Shown here: positions 20,695 through 31,085 of the stretch, piece by piece
How positions within the stretch are numbered: position 1 is the stretch's first letter
Layout of the letters: the number at the start of each line of letters is the position of its first letter
NCBI GenBank assembly: GCA_965153355.1
Contig: OZ231126.1
Coordinates: 64,728,001-64,792,000, forward strand
Direction of reading: 5' to 3'
Origin: Flaccisagitta enflata
Taxonomy: Eukaryota > Chaetognatha > Sagittoidea > Aphragmophora
DNA: 64,000 bases
Notes under the pieces: model-generated
Databases searched by the model: none
Seen by the model: only the letters and a program-made list of their open reading frames with translations
Told to the model about the DNA's origin: nothing
Translations under genes and position numbers: made by a program

Positions 20695-21079
20695 TTTGAA
20701 TCCAAATGGGTTTTGCATTAATGTCCCTACCAACCATCCAAATCTGGTTTGCCATGGTACCTGGCATTGTTTACTTCCCATTTTTTTTTGTCATTTCAAT
20801 TATTAGGCATAAACACATCATCGCGGCCAACGACAAGGCCAAAAGGGCGCACAAGCGCGATTGGGAAAGGAACAGAGAAGCCGGGCGAGTCCGGGCAGCC
20901 ACGAACCGCTGCAAACCACTTTCGATTGGCCGGTTCCTTGGTTATCAACTATTTGCTTGAAACATCATTTGAGTATCCACAAAGAAATTTCTGCGTTTTA
21001 GTCACAACTTCCTCGACTACTCAGGAGTGAATAACGACCCATCATTGGCACAAGCGTAACTGCGCGTTCTTCTATGGGA

Positions 21080-21240
21080 GTTCCAATTCTGGGGTATGAA
21101 AAACAAACAAACAAACAAACAAACATAAAACAAACAAACAAATACATGATGTGGAAATAAAGAAAGAAAGAAAGAAAGAAAGAAAGAAAAGAAAAAGAGA
21201 CAAAGAAAAAAGGCAATAAATAAAACCACAAGTACACGTT
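21080..21240. repeat. (CAAA)n and (GAAA)n microsatellites in helicase intron 4
   Basis: CAAACAAACAAA at 21101-21140 and AAAGAAAGAAAG at 21160-21200. Confidence 0.9.
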
Positions 21241-21596
21241 CGCAATTAATTTTTTCCTGTTTTCTTTCATTCAACCATCCATATCTGCCCTGCATCCATT
21301 TCCTATGCTTCCTCAGCAAATGTCTCCTTGAGAGCATTTATCTTTGTTATCCAAACCATGAAAGGTGAGTTATTGATCAATCAAATCTTCACATATTCTC
21401 AAATTGAAGTACCCTCACCTGCCCATTGTGCCGTGCCACCCACTGCCCGTGTGTGTGATCTTCAGATCTGCTAAACAAATTTTTTTTCTTCTTATTTTCA
21501 GCGAACTTTTTCAGCAGAAGTAAGACTGGACGAACTGTGTCATATCGTCTTTGCCGAGGTTGGTTTATTGCTTTTCTTTTTTTTTAGCTCTTATTA

Positions 21597-21640
21597 GCTA
21601 GCCTTAGCCTTAGCCTTAGCCTTAGCCTTAACCTTTAGCT
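21597..21640 (+). repeat. (GCCTTA)n short tandem repeat in helicase intron 6
   Basis: Six copies of a hexamer, TAGCCT in one register. A decayed hairpin-MITE end (AGAGTCGCATGTCCGTAATC) follows at about 21727-21748. Confidence 0.8.
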
Positions 21641-22295
21641 GTTACTCATGCTTTATGCTTCTGCTTATGCTTTCAAATCTTATGCTACGGACAGACTCAC
21701 AGCCCTAACAACCAACATGGTAAAATATAGAGTCGCATGTCCGTAATCAAAAATCATTACTACCATTGCCCATGCCCATGTAATTATAAATGTAACCCCG
21801 CGTCCCTTACCTTAGGAGCTCAAGACGGGTTTTTTGCCGATTTCTTCGCTCAAGCTCATGTTTGTAGGTTCTCCCACGGTAATAAACAAAAAAGGGAAAT
21901 CGGCGTCGATGAGAACCACCCCCTACCGCATTTGGGTGACAAGCAATGACGAATTGAGCTACGTGCCTGCAGGGGACCAAAGAAACCTCAACGCTTTGCG
22001 TTCAAGGTAATTATTTCATAATATGCACAATAGAAGTTACGTCACACATTCAGACGGACGGATGGACGAATTAAACGGATGGCACTTATATGCATTTCAT
22101 ATACAGTCTCCCTTACTCATTGATCTGTACCAAATGTCACCCCGCATTACTTTACAGATGTTTCGAGTTCCAAATGTCTACCCCCGTGGTCACGGAAACT
22201 AAGGAGCAAATCGAGGCCGCGACCCCTCAACAAATTGTACGGCTCAAGGCAAAATACGAAATACCCCCAAACCGGCCTTTCAGGTAATTATTTTA

Positions 22296-22447
22296 GGCTA
22301 CACGGCTACTGAAGTTGCATGTGGTGGGCAGGGACAGTGATAAAAAAGGCAAACCGTCCATAACATCAATTACAACTAAAGCTTACCGACGGACCAACCA
22401 ACCAACGGACATAGCTGGTTGTAGAGTCGCGTGTACGCGACTAAAAA
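22296..22447 (+). repeat. Hairpin-MITE copy in helicase intron 8
   Basis: GGCTACACGGCTACTGAAGT, GGTGGGCAGGGACAGTGATA, GACGGACCAACCAACCAACG and the perfect hairpin AGTCGCGTGTACGCGACT plus AAAAA. It lies wholly between the exon ending at 22283 and the exon starting at 22517. Confidence 0.75.
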
Positions 22448-22646
22448 GAGACCTCTTTTCTGCATCATTTGTTATCAATTTAAGCGCCCCCCCCCCTATC
22501 CTTTCCTCCTATACAGTTACATTTTGCCAGCGCCAATTATAATCACCCCTGCCCACTGGGTCGGGCTTTGGCTTCGTCACTTCCAATTAAGTGACCGTCC
22601 GGATCCCGTCATTCCCGGGCAAGACACGATCCAGGATCTGCCCTGA

Positions 22647-22972
22647 AATCAAATCCCGTAACCCCGGGCGACACATAGTCAAAAAATTGACTTATTGGGC
22701 ACTGTTTTAGCTTCTTCATGGTTATCCCTGGACAAGATAACTTTTGCATCTTCCAAGCTTGACATTGTCTCAATTGCAGTCCCTCGACGACTCTTTAATT
22801 ACTTTATTCATCCATTTCCTTTGTTCTTTTGTCGTTGGCCCAAATACATGTTCTTTTGTCATTGGCCCATATGTGTCATTGTCATTTATTTTGCTTTGCT
22901 CGTTTATATTATTGTCACAATCGCTTTACCTAATTTCAATAAATAAAATAAATATCAATAAATAGATTTAAA
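22647..22972 (+). other. Shared 3' flank between helicase gene and PolB
   Basis: This 326-base stretch lies between the stop of the helicase (+) and the stop of the polymerase (-). Several AATAAA words (about 22940-22962) could end the helicase mRNA, and TTTATT words at about 22803 and 22893 could end the polymerase mRNA on the other strand. No inverted terminal repeat was recognised. Confidence 0.5.
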
Positions 22973-25900
22973 TTAACAGAGTTTTTCATTCAACTGATCA
23001 TAACTGTACATGTGGATGTTTGACAAAAAGTCATCAGTGCTACCACTGCACTTTATGAAATACTCATTTTTATAGCTATTGAATACGGAAAGTTTATTGA
23101 CTGAGGTCACGACTGATACATTTCCAAGAAACTCCAATTTCACAGGAAAATCAAGACCATTAGACATGTAATTAATGCAGCACGTACATTGTTTAAACAT
23201 ATCACCATTAGCTAAGGTATACAAATACTCTTTTTCGTGTTCCAGACACACACCCAAAGCGATAAAAAACTTTTTTTTCCATTTAAAATACCTATTAGCT
23301 TCCTCTGTATTCATAGTTACTTTTAAATGGTGATCTAGCAATACACTAGTTAATGTACTAGAACATAGTGTTTCTGGGGTGAAGGCTCGGTTAAACATAG
23401 TTAAAAAACCATCGGTATTAAAACGTACTGCTTCACCAAGAAAATAAAAATTCCACGTTAAAAAGAAATTCATAAATATCAAGATTCCATTTGATATCAT
23501 GGCCATATGCAATTGTTTAAGGTTACAAATTCTCGATGAACTTGCAAAATGGAAAAGTCTTTTCTCTGCATTGACCTGAGTGCCATGAGAGAGATTATGC
23601 AGATCCTGTATGCATTTTATATCGTTTTCATTCATTAGATAGCTGTTTTTATGCTTATGTCCAGATATGCCAAACGCTCCGATAGCAGAATTCAAACTTC
23701 CTTTGAGTATTTGAATAAACCCAGTGCATTGCTTATAATTCTTGAAAGCGTTAAACACTGGCGCCTCCAGTGTATGAAAGGGGTTTGATGCTGAGACGCG
23801 GTATTCAATGATTTCAGTGATAGCAGTAATTGAGAAATCACTAGTTAATCCATTGGTTAGCATTTCCCTCAAAATCAGAGTTGAGACAATTTTGTCCTCC
23901 ACGTCATAACTAGTCTGTGAAATACCATCTTTTTTGTAAAAAAAAGGTTTCAAAACACCTAAGTTATGCCTTGTTTTGTCTCCTGCAACTGTGGTGCATT
24001 TCACAAAGCCATTCAAATCTCCATGTTTGATTGCAGTTATCACCTTATCATGAGTCAATGCTCCATATCTTAGCAGAGGGAAATTTTGCATGGTTATCTG
24101 CTCCACAAGTGTTGATAACTGTATATCACGACAGTCGAATTTACATGGCAGTTTTAGACTGTCCATAAATGCTCCAGTACTTTTATGCCAAAAACGCAGC
24201 ACATGGCATTCGGATACGCTTACAATCCTTTTTCCGCTTCTTTTATACATAAGTGCCGCCTTTTCTAACGTGTTTTTGTAATCTTCATCATAGGTGACGT
24301 TTTTCTTCAGAGCGTGGACCAAATCTCTTTGTTCATTTGTTTTCATTTTCCAGAGTCGAGGCTTTAAGAATTTCAAGTGGGCGCTGCCATCGCCAACCAT
24401 TTCGTCAGTTTTGCATGTGTCACAGTGCAGTTTGTGACCTTTGATCACATTAGCTTCACTCAAATGGCATATTTTTAGGCAACTATGCCATATGCACCCG
24501 TCGGCTTCATAGAACACCTCGTTCCCTTCGATTTTGAGAATAGCATCAAATAGCATTCCGTATCTCATTTTTTCTTGTCCATTTAAATGAGATATTGAAA
24601 ACAAAGCGTCACAACAAAACTCTATAACGCCTAAAATCATGTTAGAAAATGTGTGACGCTTTCGACTCCGTTTTGTGACATATGTTGTTCCTTTTCTCAC
24701 GTACATGTGCGGCAGTCCGACCAACATCCAATTAGCATTTTTTTTCAATACTAAATGGCCATAAAACTTTTCGAAATCGACATTCATTGCTCCTTTCATA
24801 AATCCTTGATCATGACAAATGCTTTTTTTGGCATTTAATACTCCGTATGAAACGAATGTTTCGTGTATTTCATGAGAAAAAGCCAAGGGCGGGGAAAACA
24901 GGGCGTTTCTCCTGCCTTCATCTAATGTACTGGCCATTAAATGCCTACCGATCTGAGTTGAATTTCTTTGACCCACAATATTCAGTCCAAATTCACTTTT
25001 GAACAAACTCACAGTATCCTTGAAATGTGCCAACATGTCTGCAGTCGCTCTATTCCCTTGAAATGTTGCTCCAAATTTATTTAACAGTATAAAATTCAGA
25101 GGAAATTGGTCTACAGCGACAAATTGTAGCACATTTTGATCAAACTTGACATGTATTGTTTCACATTCTCGACCATCGCTGAGCTTTGACAACAATTCAA
25201 ACATAAAATTGCTCACTATTTTGGGGTCTTCCTGGCCAACTGACAAATAAATGTCATATTTGCTCAAATATTTGACAATTTCAGTTTTAACCATCTGCAG
25301 ATGCTTCAATTTGCTCCTATCGATTGCTTCCGGGTCGCAATTTTCATAACTGCTCAATGCTGTTTCTATTTTTTGTAGTGAGTCAAAGTGCAACACTAAT
25401 CTTTCTGCTAACACCCATATGGCACATTTTTCTGCGAATTTCATGATGAATGAGGCACATTCCCCTAAACTTTCAAATCTCCTTGACATCAACATTTGAT
25501 CAGTTCCTTTCAAATCAATCTGCATCGTCAAACTCACTGATGAGTCCTTTTCAACATTAATTAAGCAATGAGTGTACTTGGTATCCTTGCAAATGCTCAA
25601 ATGTTCAAATTCAGCCGTTTCTGACACAATTTTTTCCGCGGAATAGGGAAAATTCACTTGCTTCTCAGCAACAAAGCGTTTTTTTTCACATACTTTGAAC
25701 TTGTGATGATATTCTAGCCTATCACTTCTAGAAAAACACCTTGTGCATTTTGAGCATACAAATTTTTGGGAATATTTCTGTAAGTTTAGCACTGTCTGCA
25801 CGTGATTTTCATTTTTGGTTAACAGATAAATGAAATTCCCGTAGTCACTGTTTGACACATTCTTTGAAGAGAAGTATCTTTGATATTTTGTAGTTTTTAA

Positions 25901-26872
25901 TACTGTGTCATTGGCAACCTTTCTCATATTCATGGTTTTTTCACTTAGCAAAATCATGGAATGACCTAAGAATTTTTCCAATTCGCCTAAGTATCTTTCT
26001 GGTAATCCCAAATGACCAATTTTCTCTGAAAGAATGTCCTTTTCCTTTCCTCTTTTTTTCAGCCATGCCAAAAACTTTTTCTCTAACTTTTTTGCTCTTT
26101 TTCTGTTAACTTTTGTTCTTTTCCCTTGTCCTTTTCCTTTCCCCATTTCTGAACTCCTCCTTTTTGCATTTCCACATTTGTCCACGTCAAAAATACTGCT
26201 TAATGCAAGCCACACACATGCATTGCTGTCACAACTACCATCAGTACATTTATGCTCACTTAAACATCTTCCATTGTTGCCAAATATCTTGGAGGGCACA
26301 CTTGTTAGATGAAATGTCAGTGAAAGCGGGGCCAAAAAGCCGTCACTATATTTACTGCTTAAACTCGATAAACTTGCTAACATGGCTTGTTGCAAATCCT
26401 CATTTTTGAGAATAACATCAATGAAATGGTTAAATGATTGAATGTCATGTATGAGATAGGATTGGCCTAAAATCCCCCAATTACTACGGGAAGCCCAAAT
26501 GAAGTTACTAGGCCCTCCAGTAGTTGAGATATTCGCCATGTTTGGACTAAACTGAATTCTTACTGATCTCCTTAATCTGACATAATAGTGGTATAAAACC
26601 CCTCTCACAAAGTCTATGAGATAGTTTGACACATGTAGGGGGGACGGCCACCAGTTACGGACATGGGCATCACTAAGCGGGCGATTACTTGCCAGGCGAA
26701 AATTAAATTCGCTTACCATCATGTTGGGATTAACCGTGATTTGATTTCTTACAGTGTTCCAGTTGGCTTCAACAACTCTTCTTAATTCGTCACAATAGTC
26801 ATTTCCAGCGACAGTACTGTCCAAATCCCTGACTATCGCATTGTTGATTTCAGCATAACTTAGACCACTCAT
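22973..26872 (-). CDS. polB: Polinton DNA polymerase B (1299 residues)
   Basis: A single uninterrupted ORF from ATG at 26872. N-terminal region unknown; a Lys-rich stretch (about residues 230-260) precedes a C2H2-like finger (CSKCTRCFSRSDRLEYHH, about residue 370). A motif-A-like segment NVDFEKFYGHLV lies near residue 697. A GCIWHSC motif near residue 791 matches the conserved G-C-x-W-H-x-C block found in this animal PolB family. Motif B appears as KGSLNSAIGAFG (about 1056), and motif C as VRFNTDGF (about 1148) instead of the usual D-T-D-S. It should copy the element DNA from a protein primer. The N-T-D replacement removes an otherwise conserved catalytic aspartate, so activity is doubtful although the frame is intact. 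Confidence 0.85.
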   Translation of the reverse strand: MSGLSYAEINNAIVRDLDSTVAGNDYCDELRRVVEANWNTVRNQITVNPNMMVSEFNFRLASNRPLSDAHVRNWWPSPLHVSNYLIDFVRGVLYHYYVRLRRSVRIQFSPNMANISTTGGPSNFIWASRSNWGILGQSYLIHDIQSFNHFIDVILKNEDLQQAMLASLSSLSSKYSDGFLAPLSLTFHLTSVPSKIFGNNGRCLSEHKCTDGSCDSNACVWLALSSIFDVDKCGNAKRRSSEMGKGKGQGKRTKVNRKRAKKLEKKFLAWLKKRGKEKDILSEKIGHLGLPERYLGELEKFLGHSMILLSEKTMNMRKVANDTVLKTTKYQRYFSSKNVSNSDYGNFIYLLTKNENHVQTVLNLQKYSQKFVCSKCTRCFSRSDRLEYHHKFKVCEKKRFVAEKQVNFPYSAEKIVSETAEFEHLSICKDTKYTHCLINVEKDSSVSLTMQIDLKGTDQMLMSRRFESLGECASFIMKFAEKCAIWVLAERLVLHFDSLQKIETALSSYENCDPEAIDRSKLKHLQMVKTEIVKYLSKYDIYLSVGQEDPKIVSNFMFELLSKLSDGRECETIHVKFDQNVLQFVAVDQFPLNFILLNKFGATFQGNRATADMLAHFKDTVSLFKSEFGLNIVGQRNSTQIGRHLMASTLDEGRRNALFSPPLAFSHEIHETFVSYGVLNAKKSICHDQGFMKGAMNVDFEKFYGHLVLKKNANWMLVGLPHMYVRKGTTYVTKRSRKRHTFSNMILGVIEFCCDALFSISHLNGQEKMRYGMLFDAILKIEGNEVFYEADGCIWHSCLKICHLSEANVIKGHKLHCDTCKTDEMVGDGSAHLKFLKPRLWKMKTNEQRDLVHALKKNVTYDEDYKNTLEKAALMYKRSGKRIVSVSECHVLRFWHKSTGAFMDSLKLPCKFDCRDIQLSTLVEQITMQNFPLLRYGALTHDKVITAIKHGDLNGFVKCTTVAGDKTRHNLGVLKPFFYKKDGISQTSYDVEDKIVSTLILREMLTNGLTSDFSITAITEIIEYRVSASNPFHTLEAPVFNAFKNYKQCTGFIQILKGSLNSAIGAFGISGHKHKNSYLMNENDIKCIQDLHNLSHGTQVNAEKRLFHFASSSRICNLKQLHMAMISNGILIFMNFFLTWNFYFLGEAVRFNTDGFLTMFNRAFTPETLCSSTLTSVLLDHHLKVTMNTEEANRYFKWKKKFFIALGVCLEHEKEYLYTLANGDMFKQCTCCINYMSNGLDFPVKLEFLGNVSVVTSVNKLSVFNSYKNEYFIKCSGSTDDFLSNIHMYSYDQLNEKLC

Positions 26873-27373
26873 TTTTGGTGTTGAGTTCAGCCTCTCAATT
26901 TAAGTTTATCTGGAAACGTCACTCTCCGCATTCAAGGCAGTGGTGCCACGCTGACACTATTTCCACTCCTACATTTTCCAATTCCAAGCAACGCAAAGGA
27001 CAAGAGCAGGTGATTGCCGCAGTTTCAGTACCACTGATAAATGTCTTTCAAATGTGTGACCATTTTTTTTTGTAATTTTCTATAACAAATAGTTAATTAA
27101 TAACATTCATTATTCAGCTAAAATCACGATCCATAGCATAGATCATTTTTTTTTTACAATTTTCATTACAGCAAACCAATGTAAAACATTGCATTTTGGC
27201 GCGGTGCAGTCATGACAGGGCGCAGTAGTTGATGATTTAAACTGATGATATGGTCTCTGTCTTTTCATGGCAATAGTTATTATTCATAAATAACCCTCAA
27301 ATCGTCGGAACTTTCTTCGTCTTTCGTACATAGAATTGTCGCCAAAGGATTTCCTATAGAGTAGAAAATCATT

Positions 27374-27622
27374 TTACTTTGATTTCAGCCTTCTCTTGGC
27401 CATCACTACTAAACGACTAGGAATTCCATCGCACCCAGAGCTCCGGCGTCTCCTTCTTCTTCTTCTCGACTTTGTCGCCGACAAAAGCCCACGTTTTCTC
27501 CTTCGTCCTCGCTTCGACCTTAGAGATTTTCGTCGTCTGCGTCGTCTCTTTCGCTTTCGCGTTCCATGGAGAGTCTCGTCTCGCACAAATTGTCCTTTCT
27601 TATTTCTCCGTGCCTTAGCCAT
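27374..27622 (-). CDS. Arg-rich protein resembling adenovirus core proteins
   Basis: An 82-residue protein starting MAKARRNKKGQFVRDETLHG. Nearly half its residues are Arg or Lys, in blocks such as RKRKRRRRRRK, with one Cys near the C terminus. Small Arg-rich DNA-condensing proteins (VII, mu/X) are encoded by adenoviruses and reported in related adintoviruses. Its place between PolB and the capsid gene fits a virion core protein. An acceptor-like CCTTGCCAG lies just upstream (27633-27641), so a 5' untranslated exon is possible. Function is inferred from composition and context only. Confidence 0.55.
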   Translation of the reverse strand: MAKARRNKKGQFVRDETLHGTRKRKRRRRRRKSLRSKRGRRRKRGLLSATKSRRRRRRRRSSGCDGIPSRLVVMAKRRLKSK

Positions 27623-27744
27623 CTCAGGTAACTGGCAAGGCAAAACTACACAAAAACAAATTTCAATACATCTACTATCGGTACAAAATTCACAATGCAG
27701 CTTTACAAATCATAGGCAAATGGGGGATGCATATCAATCTAGTG

Positions 27745-27749
27745 ACTCG

Positions 27750-27798
<49 letters not shown>

Positions 27799-27835
27799 AC
27801 TCTCTCTCTCTATCATATCTCTCTATCTATCGTTC
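27745..27835. repeat. (CT)n microsatellite
   Basis: A run of CT dinucleotides at about 27755-27830 between the core-like gene and the capsid gene stop. Confidence 0.9.
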
Positions 27836-30819
27836 AATTAACAAGGATATTCCCAGATGCATCACATTGCACCAGTGATTTTTCGAAGGAAGCGATTTGA
27901 ATAATCTTGTTTGATGTAAGGCTAGATTTGAATCTTAACCGCAAATCAATAGTTCCAGAGGAAATGAGATTAAAACCATCATCTGAATTCATCAAATGCC
28001 TCGGAGTGGATTCAAATGGGAAGCAAAACAAATATAACTCTTTATGAAATTTCACTCTGGAAATACTGTCGACCGCTTTCGGGAAATTCCGAAGTAACTT
28101 ACGGTACCAATGGTCATTAGCCAATGAATTTTCATTAGAAAGATCCATGTTGTTCAAGAAAGAGGGTTGAGGCACCAATTGGCCGTTTTTGAAGACCTCA
28201 ATCTGTTGTAGGTCCTCATGATGATACACAAAGCGATTTTGGAAATTCCCAAGGTATTTCTCCTGTATGATACAATCATTTATTCATTTCTATGAAAATA
28301 TTTTTCAATCAAAAGTATTAGAACAAGGTATTGGGCTTTAATTTCTATGAAAATATTTTTCAATCAAAAGTATTAGAACAAGGTATTGGGCTTAAATTTC
28401 TATAAAAATATTTTTCAATCAAAAGTATAAGAACAAGGTATTAGCCTCAAATTTCTGTGAAAATATATCAAATTCAACCCATAAACTCACCTCATCAGAA
28501 AAGAAAATCACCAGCAAGTCTGGGATACGCTGGAATGAGCACGCCGAGTTAAGGAAGTACAGAGACGATCCTTTCTGAAGTGTGTAATGCCTAAAAGTAT
28601 GCAAACGTGTCAATACATGTCAGCAGTCAATCCCTCTATCTGACTGTCATACTTACAGGAACCATCAGCACTACTTGTACTCTAACAACTGATCCGTTTG
28701 TGGTCAACCCTGTCTGTCCATCTATCAGCTTGTCCCTCTGTCAATTGGTCCATCCGTCTACTTGCATGCACATACCTAATGTGAGAGACAGGAATGACAC
28801 GACGAATGCTCTCAGAATTTATTAAATCGTACCAACTGTAAAATTAATACAAAAATGGCATGAATCCACACTGTATCAATCAAAAAATATATAAAAATCC
28901 ACCAAACACATATTTTTTTAGTCGCGTGTTACGCGACTCTACATCCCGCTTTGGAGGTCCGTTGGTCCGTTGATCCGTCCGTCCGTCCGTCACACTTTAT
29001 TATTTTTTTTTGGGTTTTGGGATTTTGGGCTTTACTGCTCCTGCCAAAATGATCTGTGGACCTCAATTAAGTCCCCTGCCCACCTACACGCAACTGGGGT
29101 AGCCGCCACACTCACCTTGTCCGTACATTTGTTTCCAATTTGAAATATTGTAGAGCCACGTGAGCATTCAAAAGCGATAATTCAAAATTATCAGAATTTG
29201 TCGTGTTCTTTATCAAAATCTTTCTTTCACCGTGCATCTCCAGTGAGACCTCTTTAAATAAGCATTACAATTTAGGTGCGACAAAAGCATCTATGACTGG
29301 CCGTGTCGGTCGGTTGGTCAGTTGGTCGGTTGGTCGGTTGGCTAAATACATTGCACTGACCTACAATTCTTTTTTGAGGTATCAGAAATCCTAAATCGAA
29401 AAAACGGCTAAGCAGCCGCAGTGGGACACAAAATTCCATGCCCTCAGTTTCAGCACATTTGCGAATCAATTTTGATCGCTCGTAAAGACCTGAAACGTTA
29501 TAACATTTATTACTACATGTAATTATCTTTTCCTACCCCTACCCCTACCCCAACCCCAACCCCCAAAACCCTCTTAAATAAACACTCTCATCCCCCTCTC
29601 TCTCATTGGCTTTTTTTACCTTCGTTGAAATTTTTTTTTTTGAGTAAAGTATCCTTTATTTGTGCGGCAGTTTGTTTTACCCCATCTTTGACGATGGCAT
29701 CATAATCCTTCAGACCACAAAGTCCAGATCCCATTCCATCGATAAAAAAGAGATTGCAAAAACAGCGCCCGCCTAAAGTACATTTATTAGAGTCAATTAG
29801 CGTAACAAATCCTATATAACTTTACTGTTACAATGTGACAAAAAAATGGTACCAATACCGAAAATACCAAAAATACCCAAAATACCAAAAAGTACTTACA
29901 ATTACATACACAAAATCCGTCTTGTTCAGTTTCACATGAGTCGCTGTTACCATCCGTGTCTTTTCGGTAAGCCATAGTATGGAATTCTGTCTGTCGTTCT
30001 TGCTCAGTGAACTCCAGCATGAGACGCAAAAACAATAAATGATCTGTTATGCGATCGTCCTCAAACACCTGTACAAACAAAAATCACAATCATTCACCAA
30101 CAAAACATCTGTGGATGAGCACAAACATGTACTTGGGCACGGGCACGAACACGGACAGGGGCACGGGCACGGGCATGTAATGGACACGGGCACAGGCGAT
30201 TGCACGGGCATAAACTTAGACACTCAAATGGGCACAGACATGGGTACTGGCACGAGACATGGGCATGTACTTCAAAGGGCATATACAGGGCATGGGTATA
30301 TACAAATGCAAACGTGGGCATTTCTATGGATGTGGGCATGGGCATGAGCACCACCAATACACACTATACTTACTTCATCTCCTCCAATCAACACCCTAAT
30401 TGTTTCGAATAAAAAACAAGGAAGAAAGTTGACACAACTGATTTGGTCTGTACTTTCATAACTTCCACCCGTTTTTTTCAAATGCACCGTCAATATCAAA
30501 TGTGACATTTTGCCATACAGTTCGGAGGGAACATTCGGGGGAATTTGGAAAGTAACCTGAAAATACAAAAAAAGAATATGCAACTATTGATCCATTTATC
30601 TGTCCTTACCAACCATCTACAACTGCATTATCATATCTCACATATCCCCCCCCCCCCCTCAAATACCAATATTCATACCGTGGTAGCATTTTTCAGCGTA
30701 TTTGCTGGTGCCACATCAATAATTGATCCACTCTGTATGCCCGCAAACGAATCCGGGATGATGGATAGCTTACATATATCCAAAATTTGAATAGTTGAAT
30801 CTGACACTAAAGTTTCCAT
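27834..30819 (-). CDS. Polinton major capsid protein, at least 7 exons
   Basis: Exons (minus): 30819-30679 (ATG), 30556-30374, 30068-29900, 29772-29620, 29489-29365, 28590-28491, 28262-27834 (TAA). GT-AG borders and phases agree for exons 1 to 5 (0, 0, 1, 1) and 6 to 7 (0). Exons 5 and 6 do not join in phase, so a piece is missing in the 774-base intron, which holds two MITEs; 28713-28657 is a possible extra exon. Recognisable segments: FQIPPNVPSELYGKMSHLIL in exon 2, EFCVPLRLLSRFFDLGFLIP in exon 5, and a C terminus with the YLFCFPFES and GTIDLRLRF pattern of Polinton/adintovirus double-jelly-roll capsids. It would form the icosahedral shell. Identification rests on remembered family patterns. 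Confidence 0.65.
28266..28480. repeat. 55-bp tandem repeat filling a capsid-gene intron
   Basis: About four units with ATCAAAAGTATTAGAACAAG and GGTATTGGGCTTAAATTTCT. The same unit fills the ATPase intron at 38980-39232. Confidence 0.85.
28918..29100 (-). repeat. Hairpin-MITE copy in capsid intron 5
   Basis: Starts TTAGTCGCGTGTTACGCGAC and TCTAC, has GGTCCGTTGGTCCGTTGATC, and ends near CCTGCCCACCTACACGCAAC, the inverted 5' end. Confidence 0.7.
29271..29345 (-). repeat. Partial hairpin-MITE in capsid intron 5
   Basis: TTTAGGTGCGACAAAAGCAT, then GGTCGGTTGGTCAGTTGGTC. It is the same subtype as the copy at 863. Confidence 0.55.
29525..29570. repeat. Short telomere-like (CCCCTA)n tract in a capsid intron
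   Basis: CCTACCCCTACCCCTACCCC followed by CAACCCC units, about 40 bases, inside the intron between exons 4 and 5. Confidence 0.7.
30115..30340. repeat. GGGCAC-type repeat in capsid intron 2
   Basis: Repeated GGGCACGGGCACGAACACGG and related words fill the intron between exons 2 and 3. Confidence 0.8.
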
Positions 30820-30954
30820 TTTCAGTTTTTTTTTTCTTTGTCACAGCAGCACTTAAAATTAAAAAAAACAACATCAAAAAACATACAAAATTACTTTCCA
30901 TATCTCTTTAGAATTTCAAAAACATGAAGGCATTTAAAAAACATATAGGCATTT

Positions 30955-31070
30955 AAACACTTTGGCACTTGGGCACTTCAAAATTTTAACATTTGGCCAC
31001 TTGGGCACTTTTGCACTTGGGCACTTTAGCACTTGGGCACTTGGGCACTTGGGCACTTAAACACATGCCC
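30955..31070. repeat. 10-bp (CACTTGGGCA)n minisatellite
   Basis: About nine degenerate copies between the capsid ATG and the stop of the next gene, i.e. in the presumed capsid promoter region. Confidence 0.8.
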
Positions 31071-31085
31071 ATAAAGCACTATGAA

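Larger units (their letters stand above)
20212..22646 (+). pseudogene. Intron-bearing superfamily-3 helicase gene (parvovirus NS1-like), frame-broken
   Basis: Nine candidate exons: 20212-20255, 20512-20614, 20807-20932, 21002-21093, 21317-21364, 21502-21558, 21816-22006, 22158-22283 and 22517-22646 (TGA). All junctions are GT-AG, and phases agree for 1-2-3-4 and 6-7-8-9. Key motifs: a Walker A start NCAFFYGSSNSG at the end of exon 4; a Walker B-like HIVFAEE across exons 6/7; the SF3 motif B' region GSPTVINKKGKS; motif C IWVTSNDEL; and an arginine-finger-like ALRSRCFEF across exons 7/8. The E-E in motif B and the motif order fit parvovirus NS1-type helicases better than CRESS Rep. Frames do not agree within exon 4, at 4/5 and at 5/6. 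No 5' nuclease exons are visible (gap upstream). It may be an endogenous viral gene or part of a transposon. Confidence 0.7.
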
